NCBI RefSeq assembly: GCF_001426265.1
Contig: NZ_LMDG01000033.1
Span: 403,803-454,119 of the forward strand
Reading direction: 5' to 3'
Length of the DNA: 50,317 nt
Source: Rhizobium sp. Root1220
GTDB lineage: Bacteria > Pseudomonadota > Alphaproteobacteria > Rhizobiales > Rhizobiaceae
The notes beneath the pieces were generated by a model. The model saw only the letters and a list, made by a program, of their open reading frames with translations, did no database searches and had not been told where the DNA came from. Below, one piece after another: positions 32,624-42,314 of this stretch (within the stretch, counting starts at the first letter, position 1; every line of letters starts with the position of its first letter). A program made the translations under genes and the position numbers.

Positions 32624-35179
32624 ATGCGCACTTCACGATGGCTGGTGGTCACCTATGCGGTGATCATTCTCCTCGGCTTTCTGATAGCCTTGCCGAACGC
32701 CCTGCCGCAATCGACCCTGGAGCGCCTGCCTTCCTGGCTGCCGCACAATCAGGTCTCCCTGGGCCTCGACCTTCGCGGTGGCTCACACCTGGTGTTGGAA
32801 GTCGATGAAGGCGACCTCACCAAGGAACGACTGAACTCGCTGCTGCAGGATGCTCGCCGCGTCCTTCGCGAAAAGAACATTCAGCCGAAGTCGGTCGTCC
32901 GCAACAACAACCAGATTGTCGTTTCGCTCACTGATCCGTCGCAAAGCGATGCCGCGGTCACCCAGCTGCGCACGCTCGGCAACACCATCGCCACCGGCCT
33001 TAGCGCCGGCCAGTCGGATCTTGCGGTCACGGCCAATGGTGGCAACATCACCGTCGGCTTCTCGCCGGCTGGCCTCGCAGCAAACGTCGATAATGCTGTC
33101 CAGCAGAGCCTTGAAGTCATCCGCCAGCGCGTCGACCAGGTCGGCGTTGCCGAACCGACGATCCAGCGCATCGGCGCCAACCGTATTCTCGTTCAGCTTC
33201 CGGGTGCGCAAGATCCGTCCCGGCTGCGCGAACTGCTCGGCTCGACCGCCAAGATGTCCTTTCACATGCTCGCACCGAACGGCCAGCCCGGCCCCGGCGT
33301 GACGATGCTGAAGGATGAACAGGGCAACACCTATCCGGTTCTCGACCGTGTCGAAATCTCCGGCGACCGCCTCTCTGACGCCCGCGTCGGCTTCGACCCC
33401 AACACGCATGAGCCTGTCGTCAGCTTCCGCTTCGACAGCGCGGGTGCCACCCGCTTTGCAGATATTACGCGTCAGAACGTCGGCAATCCGTTTGCGATCG
33501 TCCTCGACGACAAGGTGCTGAGCGCGCCGGTTATCCGTGAGCCGATCACCGGCGGCTCCGGCCAGATCTCGGGCAGTTTCTCGGCCGAGGGCGCAACGAC
33601 CCTCGCCGCCTTGCTCCGCGCGGGCGCCCTGCCCGCCAAGCTGACGGTCATTGAAGAACGCACCGTCGGCGCCGACCTCGGCGCGGACGCTATCCGGAAG
33701 GGTCTCTATTCCGGCGTAGTCGGCTTCGTGCTTGTCGCTGCCTTCATCTTCGTGCTCTACGGGACCTGGGGGATCCTGGCGAACGTGGCGCTGCTGATCC
33801 ACACGGTCTTGACCTTCTCCGCCCTGACGCTTGTCGGCGCAACGCTGACGTTGCCGGGTATCGCGGGTGTCGTGCTTGGCATCGGCCTTGCGGTCGACGC
33901 AAACGTACTGATCAATGAGCGTATCCGCGAAGAGACCCGCAAGGGTCGCGGAGCGTTTGCAGCCATCGACAACGGCTTCCGCCGCGCCTACTCGACGATC
34001 ATCGATGGCAACATGACGGCGCTGATTGCCGCCGCCATCCTGTTCTACTTCGGCTCCGGCCCTGTTCGTGGCTTTGCCGTCACTATGGGTCTCGGCCTGA
34101 TCATCTCGATGTTCACGTCGGTCGCCTTCGTGCGCGTCGTGATGATCGCGATTACCCGCCGCCGCAAGTTGAAGGTGATCAACATCCAGTCAATGTTCCG
34201 GTTCAGCCCCTATGACCGGCACATCCAGTTCATGAAGGCGCGCTTCTTCGGCGTCGCGGTCTCGGCGATCCTGTCGCTCGCCTCCATCGGGTTGTTCATC
34301 TATCCCGGCCTTAACTATGGCGTCGACTTCCGGGGCGGCATCCAGATGTCGGTGAAGACACAGGAAGCCGCCGATCTCGGCCACTTCCGCGAGGGGCTGA
34401 ACAGCCTCGGCCTCGGTGAAGTCACTCTCCAGTCCTACGGCGACAACAACACCATGGCGGTGCGCGCCCAGAGACAGGAAGGCGGCGAAGAGGCGCAGAC
34501 AGCTGCCGTCACCAAACTCAAGGCGGAGATCGTCAAGATCGACCCGTCGGCGACTGTGACCGGAACCGACGTGATCGGCCCGAAGGTCAGCGGCGAGCTT
34601 GCCTGGGCGGGCATCCTCTCGGTGGTCATCGCCAGTTTCGCGATGCTGTTCTACATCTGGTGGCGTTTCGAATGGCCGTTCGCGGTGGGCGCCATCGTCA
34701 CGCTGGTGCTCGACGTCACCAAGCTGGTGGGCTTTTTCGCCATCACCGGCCTCGACTTCAACCTGACGGCCATCGCCGCCGTGCTGACAATGGTCGGCTA
34801 TTCGGTGAACGACAAGGTCGTCGTCTACGACCGCATGCGCGAAAACATGCGGCTCTACAAATCGATGCCGCTGCGCGAGATCATCGACAAGTCGATCAAC
34901 GAAACGCTGGCACGAAGCCTTTATACCAATGCCACTGCCTTCCTGTCGTTGCTTCCAATGGCAATCTGGGGCGGCAGCGCGGTGGAAAGCTTCGCCGTGC
35001 CGATGGCCTTCGGCATTCTCGTGGCCGGCGCTTCCTCGATCTTCATCGCAGCGCCCATCCTGCTCTTCCTCGGTGACTGGCGCCGCCGCCACGCAAAGGC
35101 AGTTGGTGCGACAACGAACGAGAAGGCCGTCGAAATCCTGCCCCCGGAACAGAGTAAGCCGCTCAAGTCGGCAAGCTGA
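32624..35179 (+). CDS. secDF: Protein translocase SecDF, fused SecD and SecF
   Basis: An 851-residue fusion. The SecD half (about 1-515) has the periplasmic P1 region (VSLGLDLRGGSHLVLEVDE) and the transmembrane block with GLAVDANVLINERIREETR. The SecF half (from about 540) has NYGVDFRGGIQMSVKTQ and GYSVNDKVVVYDRMRENMR. SecDF uses the proton gradient to pull exported proteins out of the SecYEG channel. yajC, often next to secD, is absent. AAGGA lies about 11 nt before the ATG, and a strong terminator follows. Confidence 0.97.
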   Translation: MRTSRWLVVTYAVIILLGFLIALPNALPQSTLERLPSWLPHNQVSLGLDLRGGSHLVLEVDEGDLTKERLNSLLQDARRVLREKNIQPKSVVRNNNQIVVSLTDPSQSDAAVTQLRTLGNTIATGLSAGQSDLAVTANGGNITVGFSPAGLAANVDNAVQQSLEVIRQRVDQVGVAEPTIQRIGANRILVQLPGAQDPSRLRELLGSTAKMSFHMLAPNGQPGPGVTMLKDEQGNTYPVLDRVEISGDRLSDARVGFDPNTHEPVVSFRFDSAGATRFADITRQNVGNPFAIVLDDKVLSAPVIREPITGGSGQISGSFSAEGATTLAALLRAGALPAKLTVIEERTVGADLGADAIRKGLYSGVVGFVLVAAFIFVLYGTWGILANVALLIHTVLTFSALTLVGATLTLPGIAGVVLGIGLAVDANVLINERIREETRKGRGAFAAIDNGFRRAYSTIIDGNMTALIAAAILFYFGSGPVRGFAVTMGLGLIISMFTSVAFVRVVMIAITRRRKLKVINIQSMFRFSPYDRHIQFMKARFFGVAVSAILSLASIGLFIYPGLNYGVDFRGGIQMSVKTQEAADLGHFREGLNSLGLGEVTLQSYGDNNTMAVRAQRQEGGEEAQTAAVTKLKAEIVKIDPSATVTGTDVIGPKVSGELAWAGILSVVIASFAMLFYIWWRFEWPFAVGAIVTLVLDVTKLVGFFAITGLDFNLTAIAAVLTMVGYSVNDKVVVYDRMRENMRLYKSMPLREIIDKSINETLARSLYTNATAFLSLLPMAIWGGSAVESFAVPMAFGILVAGASSIFIAAPILLFLGDWRRRHAKAVGATTNEKAVEILPPEQSKPLKSAS

Positions 35180-35206
35180 AAATAGGCATCATAACGCGAG
35201 CTTGAC

Positions 35207-35240
35207 GAGGGCGCCGGTTGCTGAGCCGGCGCCCTCTTTT
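35207..35240 (+). terminator. Rho-independent terminator after secDF
   Basis: GAGGGCGCCGG at 35207-35217 pairs perfectly with CCGGCGCCCTC at 35226-35236, with an 8-nt loop and a TTTT tail, 28 nt after the secDF stop. Confidence 0.93.
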
Positions 35241-35567
35241 CGTTCTGCCCGAGGTTGGACAATTGCGCCATGACGTGCGAGCAATCGGTGCATCAACTGG
35301 AGGCACGCGAAAGCAAATGTATCCCGAAACCCTGCCCAACGATCTCCTGGTATCCGATGCGCAAAGCACCGCGGATCCCGCCCTTTTCCGCCACCCCGGT
35401 CGGGCAGTCGGCACTCCGGAGCCCCGTTTTGGGTTTGATGCAGAGCGCTGCAGCACTAGTTATTTTGCAGAACAGCTAACGCACGGTCCATCAGTAACGG
35501 TATGACATTTATATTGACGCTACTTCTGGCGCTCGCAGCGTCCCCTTTCCAATCCGGGTTGCTTTCG
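35241..35567. other. Non-coding interval between secDF terminator and the dioxygenase-esterase fusion
   Basis: About 330 bp with no gene I can support. Short open frames here lack ribosome-binding sites and domain patterns. It must hold the promoter of the fusion gene; I see no obvious operator. Confidence 0.5.
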
Positions 35568-37124
35568 ATGGTATCTGGCATTCATCACATCACGCTTATC
35601 ACTCGAAAAGTGCAGGCGAACGTAGACTTTTACGCCGGGTTCCTCGGCATGCGGCTGGTCAAGCAGACCGCGGGCTTCGAGGACGCCACCCAGCTTCACC
35701 TGTTCTACGGCGATGCGACAGGATCACCTGGATCGCTTGTGACCTTTCTCGTGTGGGAAGACGGCTCCCCAGGGCGCGCCGGCTATGGCCAGATCAACGA
35801 GCTGTCGTTGGCAATCGATCCGACCGGCATCGGCTACTGGCTGACCCGCGCAATGAATTTCGGCTTCAGATCGGAAGGACCCGCCGACGAATTCGGCGAG
35901 CCCGTGCTGCGCCTGAAGGACCTGGACAATACCATCGTTAAACTTGCCGGCACACGGGAGCTGAAATCGCCGTCCGCCTGGGACGGAGCCGGGATACCGC
36001 TGGAATACGCCGTCCAACGCGTCCGTGGCGCAACCATGCTGACGGAGAAGCCGGCGGAAAGCCGGGGCTTCCTGGAAACCAACTTCGGTTACCGGTTCCA
36101 GGCAAACCGTGGGAATATCGATCGCCTCGTCTCGCAGTCTGGCGATATCATCGATGTCAGGAATGCCCAAGGATTCTGGTCCGGTGCGCCCGGCGCTGGT
36201 ACAGTTGATCATGTCGCCTTCCGGGCGGCGGATGACGCGGAACTGCTTCACGTTCACAAGGCGCTCGATGTAGCGGGCGCAGGCACGACCAACATGCACG
36301 ACCGGAAATACTTTCGGTCCCTCTATGTCAGGGAGCCCGGCGGCACGCTGTTCGAATTGGCGACAGACAAACCGGGCATGACGGTGGACGAGCCGAGCCC
36401 GACCCTCGGAGCCAAACTCTTCGTCCCCAGGGATTCGATCACAGATCTCGGCGACCTGAAGGTGGTGCTTCCACAATTCTCGATGCCCGGAGAACCGCGC
36501 ATCAACTATCGCGACTTGCCCTTCGTCCATCGTTTCTACACGCCGACCGATCCGGACGGCAGCGTTTTCGTGCTGTTGCACGGCTCCGGCGGGAACGAGA
36601 CGACGCTGATGCCTCTGCTCCACAAGGTCGCGCCTCGGGCAACGTTGCTCGGCGTCAGGGGCCGGGCGACGGAGGAGGGAATTCCGCGCTGGTACAAGCG
36701 AATCACGCCGTTCTCCTTCGATCAGGACGACATCAAGAGCGAGGCGGAGGCCTTCGCCGCGTTCATCGATGGAGCGGTCAAATCCTACTCACTGGATCCG
36801 AAAAAGATTGTCTATGTCGGATACTCCAATGGCGCCAATCTGCTGAACTCGCTGCTCTACCTTCACCCGAACCTGGTCCACAAGGCGGTCCTGCTGCGTT
36901 CCATGCCAGTCCTCAGCAGCTTCCCGCATGCAGATCTCAAGGGCACCGATCTTCTGGTCATCAGCGGCAAGACGGATGCCTACGGCAAATATGCCGGTGA
37001 TCTCGAGGCCCGCCTGAAGACCTCGGGCGCCACCGTCGATTCGGACATCATACCGGGCGGCCACGATCTTGGAGATGCGGACATCCCGATCATTCGGAAA
37101 TGGCTGACGGACGAGGAGCAATGA
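35568..37124 (+). CDS. Fused VOC-family ring-cleaving dioxygenase and carboxylesterase (MhqO-MhqD-like)
   Basis: A 518-residue two-enzyme fusion. Residues 1-290 are a two-module VOC dioxygenase of the MhqO type: GIHHITLITRKVQANVDFYA, with metal ligands likely H7, H215 (VDHVAFR) and E263 (LFELATD). Residues 318-518 are an alpha/beta hydrolase of the MhqD/YodD type, with HGSGGNE (338-344), nucleophile S420 in GYSNG, D470 and H499 (GGHD). In Bacillus subtilis the separate MhqO and MhqD proteins act in quinone resistance. The start at 35568 matches the family N-terminus. The frame is open from an ATG at 35502, which would add a signal-like leader, but VOC dioxygenases are cytosolic. Confidence 0.88.
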   Translation: MVSGIHHITLITRKVQANVDFYAGFLGMRLVKQTAGFEDATQLHLFYGDATGSPGSLVTFLVWEDGSPGRAGYGQINELSLAIDPTGIGYWLTRAMNFGFRSEGPADEFGEPVLRLKDLDNTIVKLAGTRELKSPSAWDGAGIPLEYAVQRVRGATMLTEKPAESRGFLETNFGYRFQANRGNIDRLVSQSGDIIDVRNAQGFWSGAPGAGTVDHVAFRAADDAELLHVHKALDVAGAGTTNMHDRKYFRSLYVREPGGTLFELATDKPGMTVDEPSPTLGAKLFVPRDSITDLGDLKVVLPQFSMPGEPRINYRDLPFVHRFYTPTDPDGSVFVLLHGSGGNETTLMPLLHKVAPRATLLGVRGRATEEGIPRWYKRITPFSFDQDDIKSEAEAFAAFIDGAVKSYSLDPKKIVYVGYSNGANLLNSLLYLHPNLVHKAVLLRSMPVLSSFPHADLKGTDLLVISGKTDAYGKYAGDLEARLKTSGATVDSDIIPGGHDLGDADIPIIRKWLTDEEQ

Positions 37125-37379
37125 CAAGTGGCCGCAACCCTTGCTGCGGTCGTGGACGCCCCCCCGAGCGAACCGCCGAATGGCTTGACGGTTTTCAACA
37201 AGGTGACCGCGCGCGCAGGCGTCTTTTCGGGCAGCGAGCGACAAGTATGTCCTATTTCTCGGCCATCCTGCTATGTCCATGACGGATATTCGAGCCGATA
37301 ACCTTTTGGTTGCATCGCGCTCTTCTAGGAAGAGCCTGGGCAAATCACCATTTGCTGCAGCGCAATCTTCACGCTTAGA

Positions 37380-37600
37380 AACAAACTCAAATATACAGTA
37401 TATCTCAACGAACATAAGCTATAAAATAATTGCTTAATTACGAATTTTTCTCCCAATTATCTGAAAAAATCTATTTTTAGATTTCAGCAAAATACCATTT
37501 AATACAATTTAGACATGCTCATATATATATTTACGCCAAACGTGATTATATACACGCTGTTTAATTTTGGTTTTAACTTGTGGCAAGAAATTACCACATT
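37380..37600. other. AT-rich non-coding stretch before the polysaccharide genes
   Basis: The 589-bp interval 37125-37713 holds no convincing gene. From about 37380 to 37600 it is strikingly rich in A and T compared with both sides. It contains a stem-loop at 37461-37486 (CTGAAA and AAATCTA pairing with TAGATTTCAG, TTTT loop). It may be a binding region for a nucleoid-type regulator of the polysaccharide genes or a trace of inserted DNA. Confidence 0.55.
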
Positions 37601-37713
37601 CTTCTGCTTCATCCCCGAACTGTTCTATTTTGCTGCAACGCAAAATGCGCCTTGCCGAAGCGGGATCACCGTCTTATCCTCGCTTCAACATCGATCGCAG
37701 AAGGGGAAATCGC

Positions 37714-38631
37714 ATGCCTCCTCGGCCCGTAGACATCAGCCTGATCATCTCTTCGAGAAATCGGGCATATGGACTGATGAACTGCCTGGATGCCGTTTCG
37801 ATGGCTGCCCGCCAGGCGAGCTATCTTAGACTGGAACTCGTTTTCGTGGACAACGGCTCCACCGACGAGACGTCTGAGGTTGTACGCCAGTGGGCGGCAA
37901 CGGCTCCGCTTAACACGAACCTGATCTACGAAGCAAAAGCTGGCCTTGCCGTTGCACGCAATACCGGGATCAGCGCCGCGAAGGGCCGAATCCTTGCATT
38001 CACCGACGACGATTGCGAGATATTCCCCGACTATTTCGGTACGCTCGCCGCCCTCTTTGGTTCAGACCAGGAACTGGTGATGCGTGGCGGACGGATCGAG
38101 CTTGGCGACGCGCGCGATTTGCCGGTGACGATCAAGACCGAACTCGAGCCAGCCGTGCTCACCAGCGATCTTCATGCCGGCGGCTTCATCCACGGCGCCA
38201 ACATGGCTTTTCCGCACGAACTGATCGACAAGGTCGGCCTGTTCGATACGCGCTTTGGTGCGGGCTCGCCATTCCGCTCCGGTGAAGACACCGACTATGT
38301 CCACCGCGCTTTCAATGCAGGTATTCGCGTCGAGTACCTGCCCGAGTTCGCAGTCAAGCACTTCCATGGCCGCCGCGAGCTCGCCGACGTCAAACGGCTT
38401 CAGACAGGCTATGCTTTCGGCAACGGGGCACTCTACGCAAAGTATCTCTTCAATCGCCGCTCGAACATGCGCGGAATGCTGCGCTGGGAGTTCCGCCAGG
38501 CTTTGCTGGAGGCATTGGGGCGCCACAAGCTGGACGAAGAGCTCGGCCTCACCTACCGCAGCCAGCTTCGCGACAACCTTACAGGCATGCTCGCCTATTG
38601 GCGCGGGCAGAGGGCAAGACAGCCCGCCTAA
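37714..38631 (+). CDS. Glycosyltransferase family 2 protein
   Basis: A 305-residue GT-A enzyme. The nucleotide-sugar part has SLIISSRNRAYGL, FVDNGSTDETSE and the metal-binding DDDC (AFTDDDCEIFPDYF); the acceptor part has GEDTDYVHRAF with the catalytic ED pair. A C-terminal helical region follows. It adds a sugar during polysaccharide assembly at the cytoplasmic face of the membrane. AGAAGGGG lies about 7 nt before the ATG. First of three same-strand polysaccharide genes. Confidence 0.93.
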   Translation: MPPRPVDISLIISSRNRAYGLMNCLDAVSMAARQASYLRLELVFVDNGSTDETSEVVRQWAATAPLNTNLIYEAKAGLAVARNTGISAAKGRILAFTDDDCEIFPDYFGTLAALFGSDQELVMRGGRIELGDARDLPVTIKTELEPAVLTSDLHAGGFIHGANMAFPHELIDKVGLFDTRFGAGSPFRSGEDTDYVHRAFNAGIRVEYLPEFAVKHFHGRRELADVKRLQTGYAFGNGALYAKYLFNRRSNMRGMLRWEFRQALLEALGRHKLDEELGLTYRSQLRDNLTGMLAYWRGQRARQPA

Positions 38632-38698
38632 GTCCGAGCCTAGCGACAGCCTGCTTCAATGCGCGAGCTTTCGCGAGACGAATTCGATTGGATAATGA

Positions 38699-40198
38699 AT
38701 GCCCGATACGGCAATTGCCCACGCCGAGCTTAAGAAGAAAACCGCGCTATCCGTCCTGTGGTCGGTCGTGCGCGTCGCCTGGAGTACAGTCGCGACCTTC
38801 GTGATCTTTGTAGTCCTCGCCCGAATCCTCGGCCCCGGTGACTTCGGAACATTCGCGCTCGCAAGTCTGTTCGTCGAAATCGGCCGCGTGCTTGCCTATG
38901 CAGGGTTGGGCGACGCCATTACCCGGCAACTCGATCTCGACGAAGAACTCGCCGACACCGCCTTCTGGGCAACGATCGCATTCAGCGGCATCGTTGCGAC
39001 GCTGGTCTTCATATTCGCCCCTTACTATGGCGACCTTGTCCGCGATCCGTCGGTTGCCGGCATATTGCGCTGGCTTGCGCCGCTGTTGCCTGTCTCCTCG
39101 CTGGCCGTCATCCACAATGCCCGGCTTGCGCGCGAGTTTGGCCACAAGAACCTCGCGGCCCAGGCCATTGCCGCCAGCCTTCTTTCCGGTATTACCGCAG
39201 TCGTCTGCGCCATGCTCGGCTGGGGCGTGTGGGCGCTGGTCGCACAGACGGCCGTCAATGCCGTCGTGACGGTACTGCTCGGATGGGTCGCCTATCCATG
39301 GATGCCGAAGCTGCGCTTCAATGTGCCGATGTTCCGCTCCGTCTTCCTGTTCAGCATCAGCCTCGTCGTCACGCAGTTGATGTGGATGCTGCTTGCCCGC
39401 GTGCAGGATATCTTCATTTCGCGCTGGTACGGCGCAGTCGAGGTCGGCCGCTACCGCATCGCCTGGCGGCTGATCGAACTTATCGGGCAGGCAGTGCTCG
39501 CACCGATCGGCAGCGTCGCCCTGGTCACGCTGTCTCGCCTGCAGAACGATCGGGTGGCGTTCCGAAATGCCTACAACAAGATCGTTGGCGCCGCCGCTTT
39601 GGGAACCATTCCGCTACTTCTCGGTTTCGGTGCGCTGTCGAATGACACGATTGCGTTGCTCTTTGGCGACAAGTGGGGCAATGCCGGCGATATCGCCACG
39701 GTTCTCGTGCTGATGTCCGTGCCATTCGTGATGAACTTCTTCGCGTCCTCGGCATTGTCGGCCGTCAATCGGGCCGGGTCTATTCTGTCGGTGGCAGCAT
39801 TGCAGCTTGCTGCTACGCTGGTCCTGACATGGCTGCTCGTTCCCTACGGTGTCGTCGCCGTTGCGGCCGGCTATACGCTGCGCGCGTGGCTGACCATGCC
39901 CTACCAGCAATACGTACTGAGCAAGTATGCCGGCATCGATGCCAAGGGTACATTCAAGGCGGTTGCCATTCCCTTCTGCGGCGCAGCCATCATGGCCGTC
40001 TGCGTCTGGTTCGCCCACCCGGCCATCGTCGCCCATGTGACCAACCGATGGCTTTCGCTCGCCCTCAGCGTCGGCTTTGGCGCTTTGATCTATGCGGCCT
40101 TCCTTCCGACCTTCGGCCGCTCGGCCATTCGCCCCTATATCGCGCTCGCTCTCTCCTTGCTGCCATCGCGCAGACAGGCCGATACGCAGAGAACATGA
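38699..40198 (+). CDS. Polysaccharide flippase, Wzx/MOP superfamily
   Basis: A 499-residue membrane protein with about twelve hydrophobic segments and the Wzx pattern ARILGPGDFGTFALASLFVE near the N-terminus and QLMWMLLARVQDIFISRWYG in the middle. It moves lipid-linked oligosaccharides across the inner membrane. It lies 67 nt after the GT2 gene and 42 nt before the pyruvyl transferase gene. No polymerase (Wzy) or chain-length regulator is nearby, so the polymer it serves is unknown. Confidence 0.92.
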   Translation: MPDTAIAHAELKKKTALSVLWSVVRVAWSTVATFVIFVVLARILGPGDFGTFALASLFVEIGRVLAYAGLGDAITRQLDLDEELADTAFWATIAFSGIVATLVFIFAPYYGDLVRDPSVAGILRWLAPLLPVSSLAVIHNARLAREFGHKNLAAQAIAASLLSGITAVVCAMLGWGVWALVAQTAVNAVVTVLLGWVAYPWMPKLRFNVPMFRSVFLFSISLVVTQLMWMLLARVQDIFISRWYGAVEVGRYRIAWRLIELIGQAVLAPIGSVALVTLSRLQNDRVAFRNAYNKIVGAAALGTIPLLLGFGALSNDTIALLFGDKWGNAGDIATVLVLMSVPFVMNFFASSALSAVNRAGSILSVAALQLAATLVLTWLLVPYGVVAVAAGYTLRAWLTMPYQQYVLSKYAGIDAKGTFKAVAIPFCGAAIMAVCVWFAHPAIVAHVTNRWLSLALSVGFGALIYAAFLPTFGRSAIRPYIALALSLLPSRRQADTQRT

Positions 40199-40240
40199 GC
40201 TTCCATTCAGACCTCTTGTCAGTGACACAAGGAGCCTTCG

Positions 40241-41263
40241 ATGACTGAATCGAACAACACGACGATCAACCGCCTGCAGGGCCTGATCACCAAATGCCAT
40301 GCGGATCTCTTCGATTCCTCCGAACGGTTCGCGCTCCTGAATTTTCCGAACCACACCAATATCGGGGACAGCGCCATTTGGCTCGGTGCGCTGGCTTATT
40401 TCGATCGCCACCGTGCCCGGCCCTCCTATGTCAGCGAAATGTCCACCTTCGACGGCGAACGCATGGATGCCGCAATCGGCACCGGACGCATTTTCATCAA
40501 CGGCGGCGGCAACTTCGGCGATGTCTGGCCGCACTACAGCAATTTTCGTGAACACCTGCTTGGCCAGTATCAAGGCCGGCCAATCGTTCAAATGCCGCAG
40601 ACGATACAGTTTCGCGCGCAGGAAAACATCGACAGCATGGCGCGCGCCATCGAGCGGCACGGCAATTTCACCTTGCTGGTCCGCGACAAGAGGAGCTTCG
40701 AATTTGCGCGGCTATGGTTCCAATGCGAAGTGCGCATGTGCCCCGACATGGCGTTCTGCATCGGGCCGGTGAAACGCCCCGCGCCACAACACGAGCTGCT
40801 GCTGAACCTTCGCGATGACGTCGAAGTCGGCGCTGCCCAGGATCTGACGGCGGCGACGCTGCGACCCGGCACGGTGAAGTCCGACTGGACGGACGATCCG
40901 GCCGACTTTCAGCGACAGACGAAACACGCCGCCATCCTCAAGGGCTTGATGACCGGCCGCATCGGCGGTCGTGCGCGGATGACAGAGCTTGCCTATCGCG
41001 AGCGCGCACAGCAGCGTTTCGACCGCGGCGTGGCGCTGCTGAGCTCCGCCCGACAAGTCATTACCGACCGCATGCACGGGCACATCATGTCTGTGCTGAT
41101 CGGCGCGGATCACTGCGTACTCGACAACAGCTACGGCAAGACGAGCGGCTTCATCGAAGCGTGGGGTACATGCAACAGCGACAAGGCCGCCCTGGCGCCG
41201 ACCGTCGATGATGCACTGGCCATTCTCGACGCGCGTCGCATCGAGCAGACTGCCGCCGCGTGA
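40241..41263 (+). CDS. Polysaccharide pyruvyl transferase family protein
   Basis: A 340-residue protein with the family pattern NHTNIGDSAIWLGALAYF, then IFINGGGNFGDVWPHY, QMPQTIQF and near the C-terminus ITDRMHGHIMSVLIG and LDNSYGKTSGFIEAW. Members add ketal pyruvate to sugars of exopolysaccharides (ExoV, WcaK relatives). AAGGAG lies 7 nt before the ATG. Last gene of the three-gene polysaccharide set; it converges on an EamA gene 6 bp later. Confidence 0.93.
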   Translation: MTESNNTTINRLQGLITKCHADLFDSSERFALLNFPNHTNIGDSAIWLGALAYFDRHRARPSYVSEMSTFDGERMDAAIGTGRIFINGGGNFGDVWPHYSNFREHLLGQYQGRPIVQMPQTIQFRAQENIDSMARAIERHGNFTLLVRDKRSFEFARLWFQCEVRMCPDMAFCIGPVKRPAPQHELLLNLRDDVEVGAAQDLTAATLRPGTVKSDWTDDPADFQRQTKHAAILKGLMTGRIGGRARMTELAYRERAQQRFDRGVALLSSARQVITDRMHGHIMSVLIGADHCVLDNSYGKTSGFIEAWGTCNSDKAALAPTVDDALAILDARRIEQTAAA

Positions 41264-41269
41264 TATCAG

Positions 41270-42166
41270 TCAGCCTCGCCGGGCAACAAGAATCCCGGCG
41301 AGCACCACCACGCCACCGATAGCCTGCATCAATCCTATCGGTTCGCTCAGGACGATCCAGGCAAGGATCGCGGCCACGACCGGCTGCAGCAGCAGCGTCA
41401 GCGACGAGAAAGCCGCAGGCAGATAGGCCAGCGCGTAGGCGATCCCCACCTGGCCGCCTGCGTGGCTGACGAAAGCCAGCCCAAAAACGATGGCCCATCC
41501 ATGCGCCGTTGCCGGGAGCATATGGTCCTCGAAGAAGAAGCCGAACGGGAAAACGAAGACCGCAGCCGATGCCGTGCTCCAGAGCATGATGCGGATCGTA
41601 TCGAAGCGGGCGCGTAGCTTGCCAATCGCCAGGATATATCCCGCGTAGAACACCGCCGCTACAACCGCAACACCATCGCCCCTGAGGTCGCCGTTGCCGA
41701 GGGCGGCTGGCCCGCCTTTCAGGATGACCACGCCGGCAAGTGCAAGCACCAGACCAACCACAAAGACGCGTGTCACCACTGCGCGGAAGAACAGAAACCC
41801 GATAACCGTGACGAATACGGGCGCCAGATTGGCAAGCAACGTCGCGTTGGCCACCGACGTCATGGTGATCGACAGATGCCATGCCGCGAGGTCCATGGCG
41901 AGGATGAAACCCGGCAGGATCAGCATCCCGTAGTCCGACAGCGTGTGAGGTTTTGGCCCGGAATCCTTCCCCTTCAGGAGCGAGAAGATGAAGATTGGAA
42001 TCAGCGCAAGCGCCACGCGCCAGAAGGCCGTAGCCATCGGCCCGACTTCCGACAGGCGAACGAAGATCGGCGACCCGCCAATTGCGGCGCCGCCAATGAT
42101 CAACGCAGCAAGAGCGAAGCGGTTTGATGGTGATGAATCACTCACTGTGGAAGCGGTCTGCGACAT
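41270..42166 (-). CDS. DMT-superfamily exporter with two EamA domains
   Basis: A 298-residue protein with ten hydrophobic segments in two EamA repeats, starting after a short Ser-rich tail. GGAAIGGSPIFVRLSEVGP and SLTLLLQPVVAAILAWIVL followed by EPIGLMQAIGGVVVLAG are typical. It exports small metabolites in an unknown specificity. It is convergent with the pyruvyl transferase gene and has no operon partner. Confidence 0.92.
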   Translation of the reverse strand: MSQTASTVSDSSPSNRFALAALIIGGAAIGGSPIFVRLSEVGPMATAFWRVALALIPIFIFSLLKGKDSGPKPHTLSDYGMLILPGFILAMDLAAWHLSITMTSVANATLLANLAPVFVTVIGFLFFRAVVTRVFVVGLVLALAGVVILKGGPAALGNGDLRGDGVAVVAAVFYAGYILAIGKLRARFDTIRIMLWSTASAAVFVFPFGFFFEDHMLPATAHGWAIVFGLAFVSHAGGQVGIAYALAYLPAAFSSLTLLLQPVVAAILAWIVLSEPIGLMQAIGGVVVLAGILVARRG

Positions 42167-42314
42167 GAATCCAGATGCTTTCTAGGCCGCGCATGGGACA
42201 AGCGGCACGTTGACGCCGCGATTAGCAGAAGCCACGCCATCAAGATAGCTGAGGAGCGACAAGGCAGACAAAAGTTGAAGCTTTTTTGCCTGCAGATGCG
42301 GATTCGGCCGCCTG

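Noticed and set aside
35502..35567. Signal peptide on the dioxygenase-esterase fusion (start at 35502)
   Set aside because: MTFILTLLLALAAS looks signal-like, but the VOC family starts at MVSGIHHITLIT and acts in the cytosol. I keep the start at 35568, although the upstream start has not been excluded experimentally.
36789..37415. 208-codon minus-strand ORF at the end of the dioxygenase-esterase gene
   Set aside because: Mostly antisense to the hydrolase domain; the non-overlapping part has no recognisable pattern.
39614..40660. 348-codon minus-strand ORF across the flippase and pyruvyl transferase genes
   Set aside because: Spans two real genes on the other strand and shows only low-complexity antisense composition.
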